Assembly (NCBI GenBank): GCA_009838625.1
Contig: VXRG01000117.1
Span: forward strand, 1-47,125
DNA: 47,125 nt
DNA from: Caldilineaceae bacterium SB0664_bin_27
GTDB taxonomy: Bacteria > Chloroflexota > Anaerolineae > Caldilineales > Caldilineaceae
Direction of reading: 5' to 3'
Position 1 is the stretch's first letter; each line of letters opens with the position of its first letter. A program made the translations under genes and the position numbers. The notes beneath the pieces were generated by a model. It was given only the letters and a program-made list of their open reading frames with translations. It did no database searches and was not told where the DNA came from. This document shows positions 35,705 through 45,327 of this stretch, piece after piece.

Positions 35705-37012
35705 ATGACAACAGAGAGTTTGGGAGTACGGAAGGACCCAGAAGAGAGAGGCGATCTCTGGCAGCTCGCGCGTGAGCGAGGCATGAGCCGGCGTCGTCTT
35801 TTGCAGCTACTGACGGCCGGCGGGACTGCGGCTGTGCTGGCGTCTTGTACGGGTCTGCCACTGCCCACGGCGACGCTGCCGGCGGCAGAAGAGAGCTCGG
35901 CAGAAGCTCCCCCATTCAGTAAGGACCCGGCGCCGTTCATCGAACTCGGCGGCGGGAATCTGGAAGCCCGCTTGGAAAACATGCAGGGGCTGATCACTCC
36001 CAGCCAGTTCTTTTTTGTGCGCAACAACTCGGTCAGCCTGGAAGTCGACGCGGCCGACTGGCGGCTTTCTATCGAAGGCGACGCGGTCGCCAATCCGCTG
36101 GAACTTACCTACGATGACATTTTGGATTTACCCAGCCGGACGTTCATTTCGTACCTGGAATGTGCGGGAAACCATCGGTCCATGTTCGACCTGGTGAAAG
36201 GACAGGCCGCCAAGGGGACACAGTGGAAGACGGGGGCGGTCAGCAACGGCGTATGGACAGGGGCGGCGATGCGGGATGTGCTGGAACGGGCAGGCATCAC
36301 CGAAGAGGCGGTCAGCGTGCTTTTGATTGGGTTGGACACGGATTCACCGGAAGAGGGCTTCCGGCGTGTCATGCCGGTTGAAAAGGCGATGGATCCGGAT
36401 ACGCTGCTTGCCTATACACTGAATGGTGAAGTCCTGCCGAGGGATCACGGCTTTCCCTTGCGGGCGCTGGCGCCCGGATGGGTAGGAGCGGCCAATGTCA
36501 AGTGGTTAGGTAGAATCGTCGTTTCGTCGAAGCAGCTTTGGACCCGAAATAACACGACCTCATATACTTTGATCGGCGATGCTTATCCACCTGTAGGCGA
36601 AGCGCTGGGAAGGCCTTTGACAACTCAGACGGTCAAGAGCGCGCTGGCGCTGCCGTGGCCGGCTGATTTGGCGGCGGGGGAACACAGCTTATATGGCTAC
36701 GCGCACTCGCCGAACGGGCCGATCGCGAAAGTGGAGTGGAGCAGCGATCTTGGAGCGACATGGAACGCCTCTACGCTGGAGGACCCGCAGATTCAACCGG
36801 ATTTCGAGCATCTTGTGGAGGTGCTCAGCGATAACACATTCAAATATTCATGGACGCGTTTCAGCCTTACATGGGATGCGGGGCCGGGCGAGCACACGAT
36901 TATGACGCGGGCGACGGACGCCGCGGGAAATAGACAACCGGACGAAACTCCTTTCAACGAAAAGGGTTATCTCTTCAACCAGCCGGTACCGCATCCGATA
37001 CGCGTAGCGTAG
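35705..37012 (+). CDS. sulfite-oxidase-like molybdopterin oxidoreductase, Tat/lipoprotein signal
   Basis: Exported molybdenum enzyme of 435 residues. The N-terminus has a twin-arginine motif (MSRRRLLQLL, about 27-36) leading to a lipobox (VLASC, Cys48), so it may be a Tat-exported lipoprotein. The molybdopterin domain has FFFVRNN, WRLSIEGDAV, and YLECAGN, whose Cys153 should ligate Mo. WVGAANVKWLGRI follows, then a C-terminal Mo-co dimerisation domain (VEWSSDLGATWN, WTRFSLTWDAGPGEHTI). This is sulfite oxidase/YedY-like; no heme domain or cytochrome partner is adjacent. The physiological substrate is unknown. Confidence 0.92.
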   Translation: MTTESLGVRKDPEERGDLWQLARERGMSRRRLLQLLTAGGTAAVLASCTGLPLPTATLPAAEESSAEAPPFSKDPAPFIELGGGNLEARLENMQGLITPSQFFFVRNNSVSLEVDAADWRLSIEGDAVANPLELTYDDILDLPSRTFISYLECAGNHRSMFDLVKGQAAKGTQWKTGAVSNGVWTGAAMRDVLERAGITEEAVSVLLIGLDTDSPEEGFRRVMPVEKAMDPDTLLAYTLNGEVLPRDHGFPLRALAPGWVGAANVKWLGRIVVSSKQLWTRNNTTSYTLIGDAYPPVGEALGRPLTTQTVKSALALPWPADLAAGEHSLYGYAHSPNGPIAKVEWSSDLGATWNASTLEDPQIQPDFEHLVEVLSDNTFKYSWTRFSLTWDAGPGEHTIMTRATDAAGNRQPDETPFNEKGYLFNQPVPHPIRVA

Positions 37013-37044
37013 AAATGACGAGACCGGCTTGAAAGAGGCACGCT

Positions 37045-38904
37045 ATGATTGAGATCGCCGACCATACACGAATCGTATCCGTCGCGGAGATGCAGCTTCT
37101 GGAGAAGGAGGCCGATGCAGGCGGCCGGAGCTACGCGGCGATGATGGAACAGGCAGGTACGGCCCTGGCGGAAGCAGTTCAAGAGAACTATATCCTCAGT
37201 GGGGACGGCACAGTACTGGTCCTGTCGGGGCCGGGCAACAACGGGGGCGATGGGCTTGTCTGTGCACGGCATCTCAACGACGCCGGCTATCAGGTGAGGG
37301 TCTATCTGTGGAAGAGGGGCGGCACGGCGTTCAAGGAAGAGCAGGCTGGAAGTAAGGAGCGAAAAAGAGGCTCACGCAAGAAAGCGGTTCCGCCGGAAGA
37401 TTACGAGGGCCACTTGGGCAAGCTGGTCGAGCGAAATGTGCCCGTCCATAACGCGGAAGAAGACGAGGATGCAGTGCAGCTTCGAGCCTGGCTGGACGCC
37501 GCTGACGTCGTGGTTGATGCGCTGCTGGGTACAGGTACCAACCGGCCCATTGAGGGTGAACTGGCCAGCATCCTGCAGCAGGTGGCGGAGGCGCGCGACA
37601 GCCGCCCGTTGCCCGGGCGAATTTCTGCGGAGGAAGCCGGCCCTGAAGCACGTGATCCAGAAACTCAGCCGCCGCTGGCAGTGGTCGCTGTCGATGTGCC
37701 CAGTGGCTTGAACGCGGACAGCGGTGCGCTCGATGCGGCAACGGTTGCAGCCGATATGACTGTGACATTTGGTTGCGCGAAGGCGGGGCAGTTCCAATTT
37801 CCCGGCGCGGGCGTCCTCGGCGAGCTGGTGGTGGCGGACATTGGCATTCCCACTGAGCTTGCCTCAGACTTGCGGACGTTTTTCCTGACCCCGGAACAGG
37901 TGGCCGCCCTCTTGCCGACGCGTAGCCGCAACAGTCACAAAGGTGTATTTGGCAAGGGGATGGCGGTAGTGGGCAGCGTGAACTATCCGGGCGCCGCCTA
38001 TCTCAGCTGCGCGGCGATGTGCCGTGTAGGCGCAGGGCTGGTAACGGGCGCGATTCCTCAGCCGGTTTGGGTGCCGGTGTCGTCGGCACTGGCTGAACCG
38101 ACATGGATCCTTTTGAGCCATGACCTGGGGGTGGTGAATGAGACTGCGGCGGCCAATGTCACGGCAAAGCTGGGGGAGTATGACGCGCTGCTTATTGGCT
38201 GCGGGCTGGGGCAGGAGAGCGCAACGCGGGCCTTTATGGAGCGGCTGCTGCTGAGGAATCACAGGCGGCGCCCGTCAGCATTGCCGGGCGCGTATGGTCC
38301 CTCTGACGGTCAGGCGATCGAAGACGGGCAACAGGGATCAGACGCGAACGCGTCAACAGACTCGCCATTCGGCACTATCCGCCGCCGCGACCAACTGCCT
38401 GCTGAGGGGCCATTGTTGCCGCCTACTGTGATTGACGCGGACGGCCTCAACCTTCTGGCACAGCTGGAGGACTGGCCGTCGCTGCTGCCGGCGGACTGCG
38501 TCCTGACTCCGCACCCTGTGGAGATGGCGCGTCTCTGCGGACTGTCGTCGGCGCAGGAGGTTGCAGACAACCGCTGGGAGCTGGCGCGGGAGCGGGCGGC
38601 GGCCTGGCAGGCGGTCGTGCTGCTCAAAGGGCCGTATACCGTCATTGCAGCGCCTGAAGGGGAGCTGGCTGTGTTGCCGGTGGCCACTGCCGCGCTGGCT
38701 ACGGCGGGTACTGGGGACATTCTGGCAGGTGCGATCACGGGGTTGCTGGCCCAGGGTCTGTCACCATTTCAGGCCGCGTGTCTGGGTGCCTGGCTTCATG
38801 GACGTGCCGGAGAGCTGTGCGAACAGAGGATTGGAAGCGCCGGGACAATTGCCTCGGATCTGCTTACAATTCTGCCAGCAGCGATGAACGAGTTGCGGGA
38901 ATAG
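37045..38904 (+). CDS. nnr: bifunctional NAD(P)H-hydrate epimerase / ADP-dependent NAD(P)H-hydrate dehydratase
   Basis: Repairs hydrated NAD(P)H. The N-terminal YjeF epimerase domain (about 1-285) contains GPGNNGGDGLV and VDALLGTG. The C-terminal ribokinase-like dehydratase contains GCGLGQES, VIDADGLNLL, TPHPVEMARL, VVLKGP and TAGTGDILAG. At 619 residues it is roughly 100 longer than usual because of three polar insertions: about 94-118 (Lys/Arg-rich), 186-209, and 407-456 (Ser/Asp/Gly-rich). AAAGAGG six bases before the ATG supports the start. The adjacent KDPG aldolase gene is convergent, 18 bases away. Confidence 0.94.
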   Translation: MIEIADHTRIVSVAEMQLLEKEADAGGRSYAAMMEQAGTALAEAVQENYILSGDGTVLVLSGPGNNGGDGLVCARHLNDAGYQVRVYLWKRGGTAFKEEQAGSKERKRGSRKKAVPPEDYEGHLGKLVERNVPVHNAEEDEDAVQLRAWLDAADVVVDALLGTGTNRPIEGELASILQQVAEARDSRPLPGRISAEEAGPEARDPETQPPLAVVAVDVPSGLNADSGALDAATVAADMTVTFGCAKAGQFQFPGAGVLGELVVADIGIPTELASDLRTFFLTPEQVAALLPTRSRNSHKGVFGKGMAVVGSVNYPGAAYLSCAAMCRVGAGLVTGAIPQPVWVPVSSALAEPTWILLSHDLGVVNETAAANVTAKLGEYDALLIGCGLGQESATRAFMERLLLRNHRRRPSALPGAYGPSDGQAIEDGQQGSDANASTDSPFGTIRRRDQLPAEGPLLPPTVIDADGLNLLAQLEDWPSLLPADCVLTPHPVEMARLCGLSSAQEVADNRWELARERAAAWQAVVLLKGPYTVIAAPEGELAVLPVATAALATAGTGDILAGAITGLLAQGLSPFQAACLGAWLHGRAGELCEQRIGSAGTIASDLLTILPAAMNELRE

Positions 38905-38922
38905 ACGGGAAACGGCCGCCTA

Positions 38923-39570
38923 CTAGGAACTGCAGCCGGATTCCCACGCCTGACGTATGGCGCGCGCTTGCTTAATCAGGTCAGCCATGGTCTGGTCCGG
39001 TCCGCTGACGAGGGAGCTGCCGACGCCCAGTGCGGCAGCGCCGGCGGCGGCCCAAGCAGCGGCGTTTTCCGGGCCGATGCCGCCGGTGGGCACGAACCGG
39101 ATGTCGTCGAGCGGGGCGCGCAGGGCTTTCAGATAAGCAGGGCCACCGAGATTGGCGGGAAAGAGCTTCAGGAGAAGGGAGCCGGCTGCGTGGGCCGTCT
39201 CGGCTTCGGTGGCGGTGTAGATACCTGGAATGTGCAAGGCGCCGGCCTTACGTGCCTGTTCAACTACGGCAGGGTTGAAACCGGGCGCGACGGTGAACTG
39301 TGCGCCGGCGGAAAGGGCGGCATCGAACTGGTCTTCTGTACGCACTGTTCCGGCGCCGATGCACATATTATGGCCGAATCGGGCCCGCAACATCTGGATA
39401 AGTTCGAGCGCACCGGGCGTGTTCAGAGTTACCTCCATCACATGCACAGGGGCTGCCAAAAGAGCGTCGCCGATTTCGAGCACTTTCTGGGCAGGAAAGT
39501 CCCCGCGTACGATGGCGACGATGCCGTCGTCCTGCACTCTACGCGCCATCTCTTCAGGTCCGAAATTCAT
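38923..39570 (-). CDS. eda: KDPG/KHG aldolase
   Basis: Class I aldolase of about 215 residues that splits 2-keto-3-deoxy-6-phosphogluconate, or 4-hydroxy-2-oxoglutarate, to pyruvate. The active-site Glu is in VMEVTLNTP (about E46) and the Schiff-base Lys in LLLKLFPAN (about K135). AGTVRT and PTGGIGPENAAAW (phosphate binding) are present. I prefer ATG 39570, with GAGCGAGAG upstream; ATG 39582 would add four residues. No other Entner-Doudoroff gene is in the window. Confidence 0.9.
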   Translation of the reverse strand: MNFGPEEMARRVQDDGIVAIVRGDFPAQKVLEIGDALLAAPVHVMEVTLNTPGALELIQMLRARFGHNMCIGAGTVRTEDQFDAALSAGAQFTVAPGFNPAVVEQARKAGALHIPGIYTATEAETAHAAGSLLLKLFPANLGGPAYLKALRAPLDDIRFVPTGGIGPENAAAWAAAGAAALGVGSSLVSGPDQTMADLIKQARAIRQAWESGCSS

Positions 39571-39645
39571 ACTCTCGCTCATTGGTGGTTGCGGCAGCAG
39601 ATTGGCAGCCCCTCCACGAAAATCGAATCCGGCACGGTATCTCTT

Positions 39646-39670
39646 GCATTTGGGACGATTTCTCAAATGC
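39646..39670. promoter_or_regulatory. inverted repeat between eda and plsX, operator-like
   Basis: GCATTTG (39646-39652) and CAAATGC (39664-39670) form a perfect 7-bp inverted repeat with an 11-nt spacer. It lies in the divergent eda/plsX spacer, about 75 bases from each start. A minus-strand TATACT (39685-39690) is just beyond it, so it could block transcription toward eda. No regulator is identified. Confidence 0.4.
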
Positions 39671-39725
39671 TCCGGACCTATAGTAGTATAGCATTGATTC
39701 AATTGCCTATTGGAGGAAAGTCTGC

Positions 39726-40754
39726 ATGAATATTGCCCTTGACGTCATGGGCGGCGATAACGCACCGCGCGAAATCGTTGCCGGCGCGATATTGGCGGCA
39801 CGACAGTACGACGTTACTGTTTCGCTGGTGGGGCGCCCGGACGTCATAGAAAGGGAGTTGGCGAGGCATCCGACGCACAGGCTGGACCTGCCGATCGTGC
39901 CGGCCTATGAAGTGATCGAAATGTCGGACAAACCGGCAAAAGCGGTACGCACCAAGAAGAACAGTTCAATGGTGGTAGCCTGCAAGCTGGTGAAGGAAGG
40001 CAAGGCGGATGCATTTGTGACGGCGGGCAACACGGGCGGCGCGCTGGCTGCCGGCATTCTGCACTTTGGTCGGATGCAGAGTATCCTGCGTCCGGCGTTG
40101 ATCGTTCCTTTTCCCACTTTGCGGGGATTCTGCCTGATCCTGGATGTTGGGGCCAATACCGACGTCAAGCCGGAGCAGCTGCAGCAGTTCAGCGTGATGG
40201 GCAGTGTCTACTCGCGACGTATCATGGGCGTGCGAAATCCGAGCGTTCGCATTTTGAGCAATGGTGAAGAGGAAGGCAAAGGCAATCAGCTGGTTCTGGA
40301 GGCGACTGCGTTGCTGGAGGAAACGCCCGGCATCCGGTTTATGGGAAATATCGAGGCTCGGGACGTGACCAGCGGCATTGCCGATGTGGTGGTCACGGAC
40401 GGCTTTACGGGCAATGTTTTCATGAAAGGCGCGGAGGGCATTGTCAAGTTACTTCAAGGTGTACTGTTGGATGAGATCACGGCCGGCCCGATCAGCAGCA
40501 TTGGCGGTCTGCTGGTTCGCTCCGCGCTGCGCAGAATGGCGCGAAGGCTTGACGACAGCGAGTTTGGAGGGGCGGTCCTGCTGGGTCTGTCCAATTTGAT
40601 GGTTGTCGGCCACGGCAGAAGCAACGCCAACGCCATCCGCCACACGATTCGCAACGCGAAGCAGTTGATCGATTCACGGCTGGTTGAGGAGATTCAGTCG
40701 GGCGTCAGCGAAGTTATCGACAACTCCGATGAAATGGTTGCCCTCCAACGGTAG
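39726..40754 (+). CDS. plsX: phosphate acyltransferase PlsX
   Basis: Converts acyl-ACP and phosphate to acyl-phosphate for phospholipid synthesis; a peripheral membrane enzyme. Diagnostic segments are [12 protein letters not shown] at the N-terminus, [41 protein letters not shown] and [14 protein letters not shown]. Length, 342 residues, is normal. GGAGG about nine bases before the ATG supports the start. The usual fab partners do not follow; the next gene encodes a membrane protein. Confidence 0.97.
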   Translation: MNIALDVMGGDNAPREIVAGAILAARQYDVTVSLVGRPDVIERELARHPTHRLDLPIVPAYEVIEMSDKPAKAVRTKKNSSMVVACKLVKEGKADAFVTAGNTGGALAAGILHFGRMQSILRPALIVPFPTLRGFCLILDVGANTDVKPEQLQQFSVMGSVYSRRIMGVRNPSVRILSNGEEEGKGNQLVLEATALLEETPGIRFMGNIEARDVTSGIADVVVTDGFTGNVFMKGAEGIVKLLQGVLLDEITAGPISSIGGLLVRSALRRMARRLDDSEFGGAVLLGLSNLMVVGHGRSNANAIRHTIRNAKQLIDSRLVEEIQSGVSEVIDNSDEMVALQR

Positions 40755-40783
40755 CCGGCCAAATCACCTAAGACCTGAACTTC

Positions 40784-41581
40784 ATGAAAGTATACCGCAA
40801 TCTGCCGGCGATAAAGTCAAGAGAGCAGAGGGGGCGGCGGATTGCCCTGGGTGGTCTGGCGATCCTTTTTGTCGGCCTTCTCGCCAGCTTTACGCCGAAC
40901 TGGTTCCCGCCGGATGAACCGACATCCAACGCTCTGACCGGATTTATCCAGCGCTACTGGACTGTTGTCAGTTTTGGTGCGCTGGCGGTGGGCTTTATCG
41001 CCTCCAATGTCGGGAGCTACTACATTAACCGCTTTGCGCCGCGGCGCTGGCCTGGCAGCAAGCGAGTCGCGCGACCGGATGAGCTTGTCGAGAACGGTCT
41101 GAAAGGGTTTGACGACAAGTACTCGCTATTTCTATGGGGCTTGGATGAAGTCCCGTACATTTTGGTGGGACCGTCCGGCGTACGGGTCTTTCTTGTGCGC
41201 AGCGACAAAGGAACTGTGCGCGTCTACGGGGACAGATGGCGGGAACGGTTCAGTCTGGGCCGATTGCTCACTTTTCTCAACAGGGAGGGACTGGGCAACC
41301 CCGTACGTGAGATCGAGGAGACCGAACGGAAAGTCCGGGAGCTGCTCCAAGAGGGCGAGTCGAGCGGTGAATTAGCCGTGAACGCTGCCGACATTCCGAT
41401 CGAGAGCGCGGCGGTCTTCATCAATCCGGCCATGCAACTTGAGATTGAGAACCCCTCGATGCCGGTGTTGCGGGTCGATCAGTTGAAGAAGTATGTGCGC
41501 ACAAAGAGCGACCATCAGCTAAATGCGGGCGACGTGCGCGCGGTGACTGATTATCTACTGAGTGTCAGCGCGCTGGCGTAA
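40784..41581 (+). CDS. membrane protein with NERD-like domain
   Basis: Protein of 265 residues with two N-terminal hydrophobic helices (about 21-38 and 62-81), followed by a cytoplasmic part. The segment ELVENGLKGFDDKYSLF, then ILVGPSGVRVFLVRSDKGTVRV, resembles the start of NERD domains (GPxGVFVIEVK), but R-S-D replaces the E-x-K catalytic pair, so nuclease activity is doubtful. Function is unknown. The ribosome binding site is weak. It is 29 bases after plsX and convergent with radC. Confidence 0.7.
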   Translation: MKVYRNLPAIKSREQRGRRIALGGLAILFVGLLASFTPNWFPPDEPTSNALTGFIQRYWTVVSFGALAVGFIASNVGSYYINRFAPRRWPGSKRVARPDELVENGLKGFDDKYSLFLWGLDEVPYILVGPSGVRVFLVRSDKGTVRVYGDRWRERFSLGRLLTFLNREGLGNPVREIEETERKVRELLQEGESSGELAVNAADIPIESAAVFINPAMQLEIENPSMPVLRVDQLKKYVRTKSDHQLNAGDVRAVTDYLLSVSALA

Positions 41582-41596
41582 CTGCGACGCTCCGCA

Positions 41597-42361
41597 TCAA
41601 TCGAACCCCAGCCTTCTTTCCTTTAAGCTGACATAGCTGTTACGGGTGATGATCAGATGATCGAGAACATCGATCTGAAGGAGCTTGCCCGCGGCGACGA
41701 TCTGTTTTGTCACCTGCACATCTTCAGGGCTGGGTGTTGGGTCGCCGCTGGGATGGTTGTGGACGACGATGAGTGAGGCGCTGTTGGCGCGCACGGCATC
41801 GGTAAAGATTTCTCCTACACGAATGACGGCGGCGTTGAGACTGCCGGAATAGACGACGGGGGTGCGCTGGACATTGTTTTTCGTGTCCAGGAGAACGACC
41901 CGTACCTGTTCCCGCTCCAGCATACCCATTTCCAACATCAGAAGATTGGCGACATCGGAGGGGCTTTGGATCTTGTCGCGCTCTAACGGCGCGGCGAGCA
42001 GCAGTCTGCGTCCCAGTTCGAGGGCGGCTTTGATCTGTGTCACCTTGGCCTTGCCGATGCCGCGCGTCTTTGTCAACTCCTCGAAACTTGCGTGGGCGAG
42101 ACCGGGCAGGCCATTGAAATCAGTCAGTAAGCGCTCGGCCTGGCGGATGACGTTTTCGCCCGGGCCGCCGGTACGCAGCACGATTGCGAGGAGTTCGGCG
42201 GCGCTGAGGGCGCCGGCACCGACATACTCCAGCCTCTCTCTAGGGCGGAGGTCCTCCGGCATTTCTTTGATTGTGTAGGCTGTGCGCGTATTGGGAGAGG
42301 GATCGGTGTTGGTGGGATAGTCGCTTGGAATTGATTCGATGGCGGGGGGGATTTCGCCCAT
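41597..42361 (-). CDS. radC: RadC/JAB-domain protein
   Basis: Protein of 254 residues of the RadC family. A helix-hairpin-helix-like N-terminal part ([35 protein letters not shown]) is followed by the MPN+/JAMM metalloprotease-like domain with [14 protein letters not shown] (His201, His203, Asp214). The classical DNA-repair role has been questioned, and the true function is unsettled. The N-terminus is about 30 residues longer than usual, but GAGG seven to eight bases before ATG 42361 supports this start. Confidence 0.95.
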   Translation of the reverse strand: MGEIPPAIESIPSDYPTNTDPSPNTRTAYTIKEMPEDLRPRERLEYVGAGALSAAELLAIVLRTGGPGENVIRQAERLLTDFNGLPGLAHASFEELTKTRGIGKAKVTQIKAALELGRRLLLAAPLERDKIQSPSDVANLLMLEMGMLEREQVRVVLLDTKNNVQRTPVVYSGSLNAAVIRVGEIFTDAVRANSASLIVVHNHPSGDPTPSPEDVQVTKQIVAAGKLLQIDVLDHLIITRNSYVSLKERRLGFD

Positions 42362-42525
42362 AGGGAAGCCTCATTCAGTTTGAAGTTTTTGTCGATGCTA
42401 CAGAATCGAATGCATTGGTTTTCTTGCGGAACTCTTGCTGCAACCTTCGAAATGTGCCGGGGACTGAGCGCGCAGTGTGACTACATGTCGTCCTTAAACG
42501 GCCGGGCTCAGGAGACGCCGTTCAC

Positions 42526-43680
42526 CTAGTGAAAGATGCGTGTTACTGAAAAGGGCGCCAGGTCCCAGGAGACCGGTTGATCGAGGGCTTGCTCGACCAC
42601 CAGCTTTGCACTGAACGGGCCTAGGGTGAGACCGGTAGGCCCGTGCCCGGTAGCAAGAAATACACCTTTCGCGCCTGGAACGGACCCCAGCAGCGGCAGG
42701 TGATCGGTGGTGTAGGGACGCAAACCGACGCGAATTTCGTGGATGGCGGCGTCACGCAGGCCAGGAGAAAGGCGTAGCGCTTCGTGCAGCACTTCCTGGA
42801 TGCCCGAAACGGTTGCGTTGGGAACAAAGCCGCTGCCGGTTTCGCGCGTGGCGCCGATTGCGACGCGACCGCCGGGCCAGGGCACCTGATAGTGACCGCT
42901 GAATCCGCCGACGATCGACCAGGTACTCGTATCCTGGCTGGGGACAAGCAGATGGATGATCTGCCCGCGCTGGGGGGAAACGGGAATCCTGACGTTCAAC
43001 TGGTCGGCGAAGGCAGCTGACCAGGCTCCACCGGCGATCAGAACTGCGCCGGCCGTGTATTCTTCCCCTGCAGAGGTTCGGACACCGTTCACCTGGCCGT
43101 CTTCCAGCATCAGGGCTGACACGTCAGCTTCGACTGTCCGGACGCCGCGGCTGCGCAGGCCGTGTTCGAGAGCTGCGGTCATCAGCCGGCCGTCGACGCG
43201 GCGGGAGACAGGCTGAAGCAGGACTGCACTGGCGTCGGCCAGTGGAGGGAAGAAGGAGTCGCGGGCTTCTGCGGGAGAGATGCGTCGAATCAACTCCGTG
43301 GAGGGAGGGCGCCGCTCCTCCTGGCGGGCATAGATCTCCTGCTCCATCTCGGCGAGGGCGGCCGCTTCGGCGTCGTCGAGGGCGACGGACAGTTTGGAAC
43401 ACAGGCTATACGCCCGGGAGAGCTCTTCGTTGGAGACGCCGTCGGCAGTGAGATCATCGATCAGCACGGAGTAAAAGTCTACGGCGTCGAGAGCGAAGTC
43501 GTACCAGAGCCGACCATCACGTGTGCTGCTTTCCGGGGCGAGGATGCCGGCGCCGGCGTCGGTGGCGCGGCCTGTGTCACGGCGGTCGCACAGCAGAGTG
43601 CGAGCGCCCAGCTGACCGGCGCGATAGGCGGCGGTCGAGCCAACAATGCCGCCGCCGATTATGATAAGGTCGTAGTCCAT
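42526..43680 (-). CDS. FAD-dependent oxidoreductase, glycine oxidase/D-amino-acid oxidase-like
   Basis: Flavoenzyme of 384 residues in the DAO family. The dinucleotide-binding motif is at the N-terminus (DYDLIIIGGGIVGSTAAY), with VLLQPVSRRVDGRLM in the middle, VLIAGGAWSAAF, PQRGQIIHL, and the C-terminal GLRPYTTDHLPLLG and FLATGHGPTGLTLGP. This resembles ThiO-type glycine oxidase, which feeds thiazole synthesis; no other thi gene is nearby, so a general amine or amino-acid oxidase is equally possible. AAAGGA six bases before the ATG supports the start. Confidence 0.9.
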   Translation of the reverse strand: MDYDLIIIGGGIVGSTAAYRAGQLGARTLLCDRRDTGRATDAGAGILAPESSTRDGRLWYDFALDAVDFYSVLIDDLTADGVSNEELSRAYSLCSKLSVALDDAEAAALAEMEQEIYARQEERRPPSTELIRRISPAEARDSFFPPLADASAVLLQPVSRRVDGRLMTAALEHGLRSRGVRTVEADVSALMLEDGQVNGVRTSAGEEYTAGAVLIAGGAWSAAFADQLNVRIPVSPQRGQIIHLLVPSQDTSTWSIVGGFSGHYQVPWPGGRVAIGATRETGSGFVPNATVSGIQEVLHEALRLSPGLRDAAIHEIRVGLRPYTTDHLPLLGSVPGAKGVFLATGHGPTGLTLGPFSAKLVVEQALDQPVSWDLAPFSVTRIFH

Positions 43681-43774
43681 GGCGGGTCCTTTAGCGGGTG
43701 GTGTGCGCTCGTGGGGCTGTTCGAAAGACAGTCATTTACGGGCCAGTCGCAGTTTTGTCGTCGGTTCAAGTGTA

Positions 43775-45079
43775 TCAGTTTTCAGCAGCAGCCTGAATCT
43801 GATAGATTGTGCCGCTGTAATGGAGGAGATAGAGATTGCCGGCCTCATCTTCACCGAAGCTGCTGATATTGTAGGAGCTATCCAATAATAGTTCGGACGC
43901 CCATACGCCGTTCACCTGCCTCAGGCCCCATATATTACCTGTGACATAGTCGGCGAAAAAGTAGATGCCCTGCAGAGAGGGGTGGCCCTGTCCCCTGTAG
44001 ACATACCCGCCGGTAATAGACTTGCCACTGATACGATCGTACTCGACCACCGGCAGGATCAGTCCTTCTGTGGGACAACCGGACGAGGGATTGAAGCAGT
44101 GAAGGCCTTCCATGATGCGCCATCCGTAGTTTTCGCCGCCAGGGCTGTCGGCCGGTTGGAAGTTCACCTCTTCCCAGGCGTTCTGGCCTACATCGGCGAT
44201 GTAGAGGTCGCCTGTCTCGCGGTCGAAGGAGAAACGCCAGGGGTTGCGCAGACCGTAGGCCCAGATCTCATCGAGAAACTGATCATCGCCGACGAAAGGG
44301 TTGTCCTCTGGAATGGAGTAGGGTGCATCGCCAGGGGAGACATCAATACGGAGGAGTTTGCCGAGTAGCGTCTGGCCCTTCTGTCCGTTGTCCCGGGGAT
44401 CGGCGGCGCTGCCGCCGTCGCCGGTCCCGATCCAGAGGTAGCCGTCGGGGCCGAATGCGATCTGGCCGCCGTTGTGATTGCCCCAGGGTTGGTAAAACTG
44501 CAGGAGGATTTCCTCAGAATCCGGATCGACCTTGTGGAAGTCAGGAAGAAGACGGAAGCGGGAGACGCGAGTATGGAGCCGGCCAGGGACGGTGGTGGTG
44601 TAGTTGACGTACAGGGTTCGGCTGGTGGAGAAGTCGAAGGGGAAGGCGATGCCAAGCAGTCCTCTCTCGCCACAGCAGCTGACGCGGTCGCGGATGTCCA
44701 TGAAAGCGGATTGGCCCCGGGAGCCATTGGTGAACTCCTGAACCATCCCGATCTGCTCAACCACATAAACGCGCCCGGAGCCATCTCCGGCGTGGGCAAG
44801 GTCGACAGGATTTCTCAAGCCGGACATTTTTTCGACCAGATTGATGGCCGGCCAAGCCAGCGTTTGTTGGGATTCGGGCTCGGGGGCCGGTGTGCTGGTT
44901 TCTGCGGCGGCGGTTACCGGGGTCGGGGAAGGCGTGTGTGCTGGCGCCGTTGTGGGAGGCAATGAAGCCGCGCCGTTGGCGTCTGGCTGCTCGGAACTGG
45001 GAGAGGCATCTGGAGCACAAGCGGCGAAGGCGATTGTGGCAAATACTGCGCAGATTTTCCAAAAGGCTGATAGCTTCAT
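43775..45079 (-). CDS. PQQ-type sugar dehydrogenase lipoprotein (glucose/sorbosone dehydrogenase family)
   Basis: Exported protein of 434 residues. The hydrophobic N-terminus ends AFAAC (Cys21, a slightly imperfect lipobox), followed by a Thr/Pro-rich linker. The six-bladed propeller shows VDLAHAGDGSGRVYVVEQ, GERGLLGIAFPFDF, WGNHNGGQIAFGPDGYLW, GTGDGGSA, LGKLLRID, AYGLRNPWRFSFD, IADVGQNAWEEVN and ITGGYVYRG, all standard for the GSDH/Yli family. It oxidises aldose sugars or related polyols with PQQ; whether this organism makes PQQ is not shown here. GGAGGG is about six bases before the ATG. Confidence 0.93.
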   Translation of the reverse strand: MKLSAFWKICAVFATIAFAACAPDASPSSEQPDANGAASLPPTTAPAHTPSPTPVTAAAETSTPAPEPESQQTLAWPAINLVEKMSGLRNPVDLAHAGDGSGRVYVVEQIGMVQEFTNGSRGQSAFMDIRDRVSCCGERGLLGIAFPFDFSTSRTLYVNYTTTVPGRLHTRVSRFRLLPDFHKVDPDSEEILLQFYQPWGNHNGGQIAFGPDGYLWIGTGDGGSAADPRDNGQKGQTLLGKLLRIDVSPGDAPYSIPEDNPFVGDDQFLDEIWAYGLRNPWRFSFDRETGDLYIADVGQNAWEEVNFQPADSPGGENYGWRIMEGLHCFNPSSGCPTEGLILPVVEYDRISGKSITGGYVYRGQGHPSLQGIYFFADYVTGNIWGLRQVNGVWASELLLDSSYNISSFGEDEAGNLYLLHYSGTIYQIQAAAEN

Positions 45080-45327
45080 TCCTCTCCCTCCATCAGATCA
45101 CCAGCGGGTAGGACCCGCGGGGGCACACTTGCGTTGATACGCCTCCTGTGAGAAGCGTTGCCCTTGAGTCCACGTGCGCCCTACGATGACCGCCTAGCTG
45201 AGGTTTTCGTTGCAGGAGAAATGCAACGCAGGTAAGAGGAATTATCCTACCAGCAGAGACAATATTCAGTCCAGATTCAGGGCCGATGAGATCGGGGCAT
45301 GGAGAGTTGAATACCGATTGACAACCG

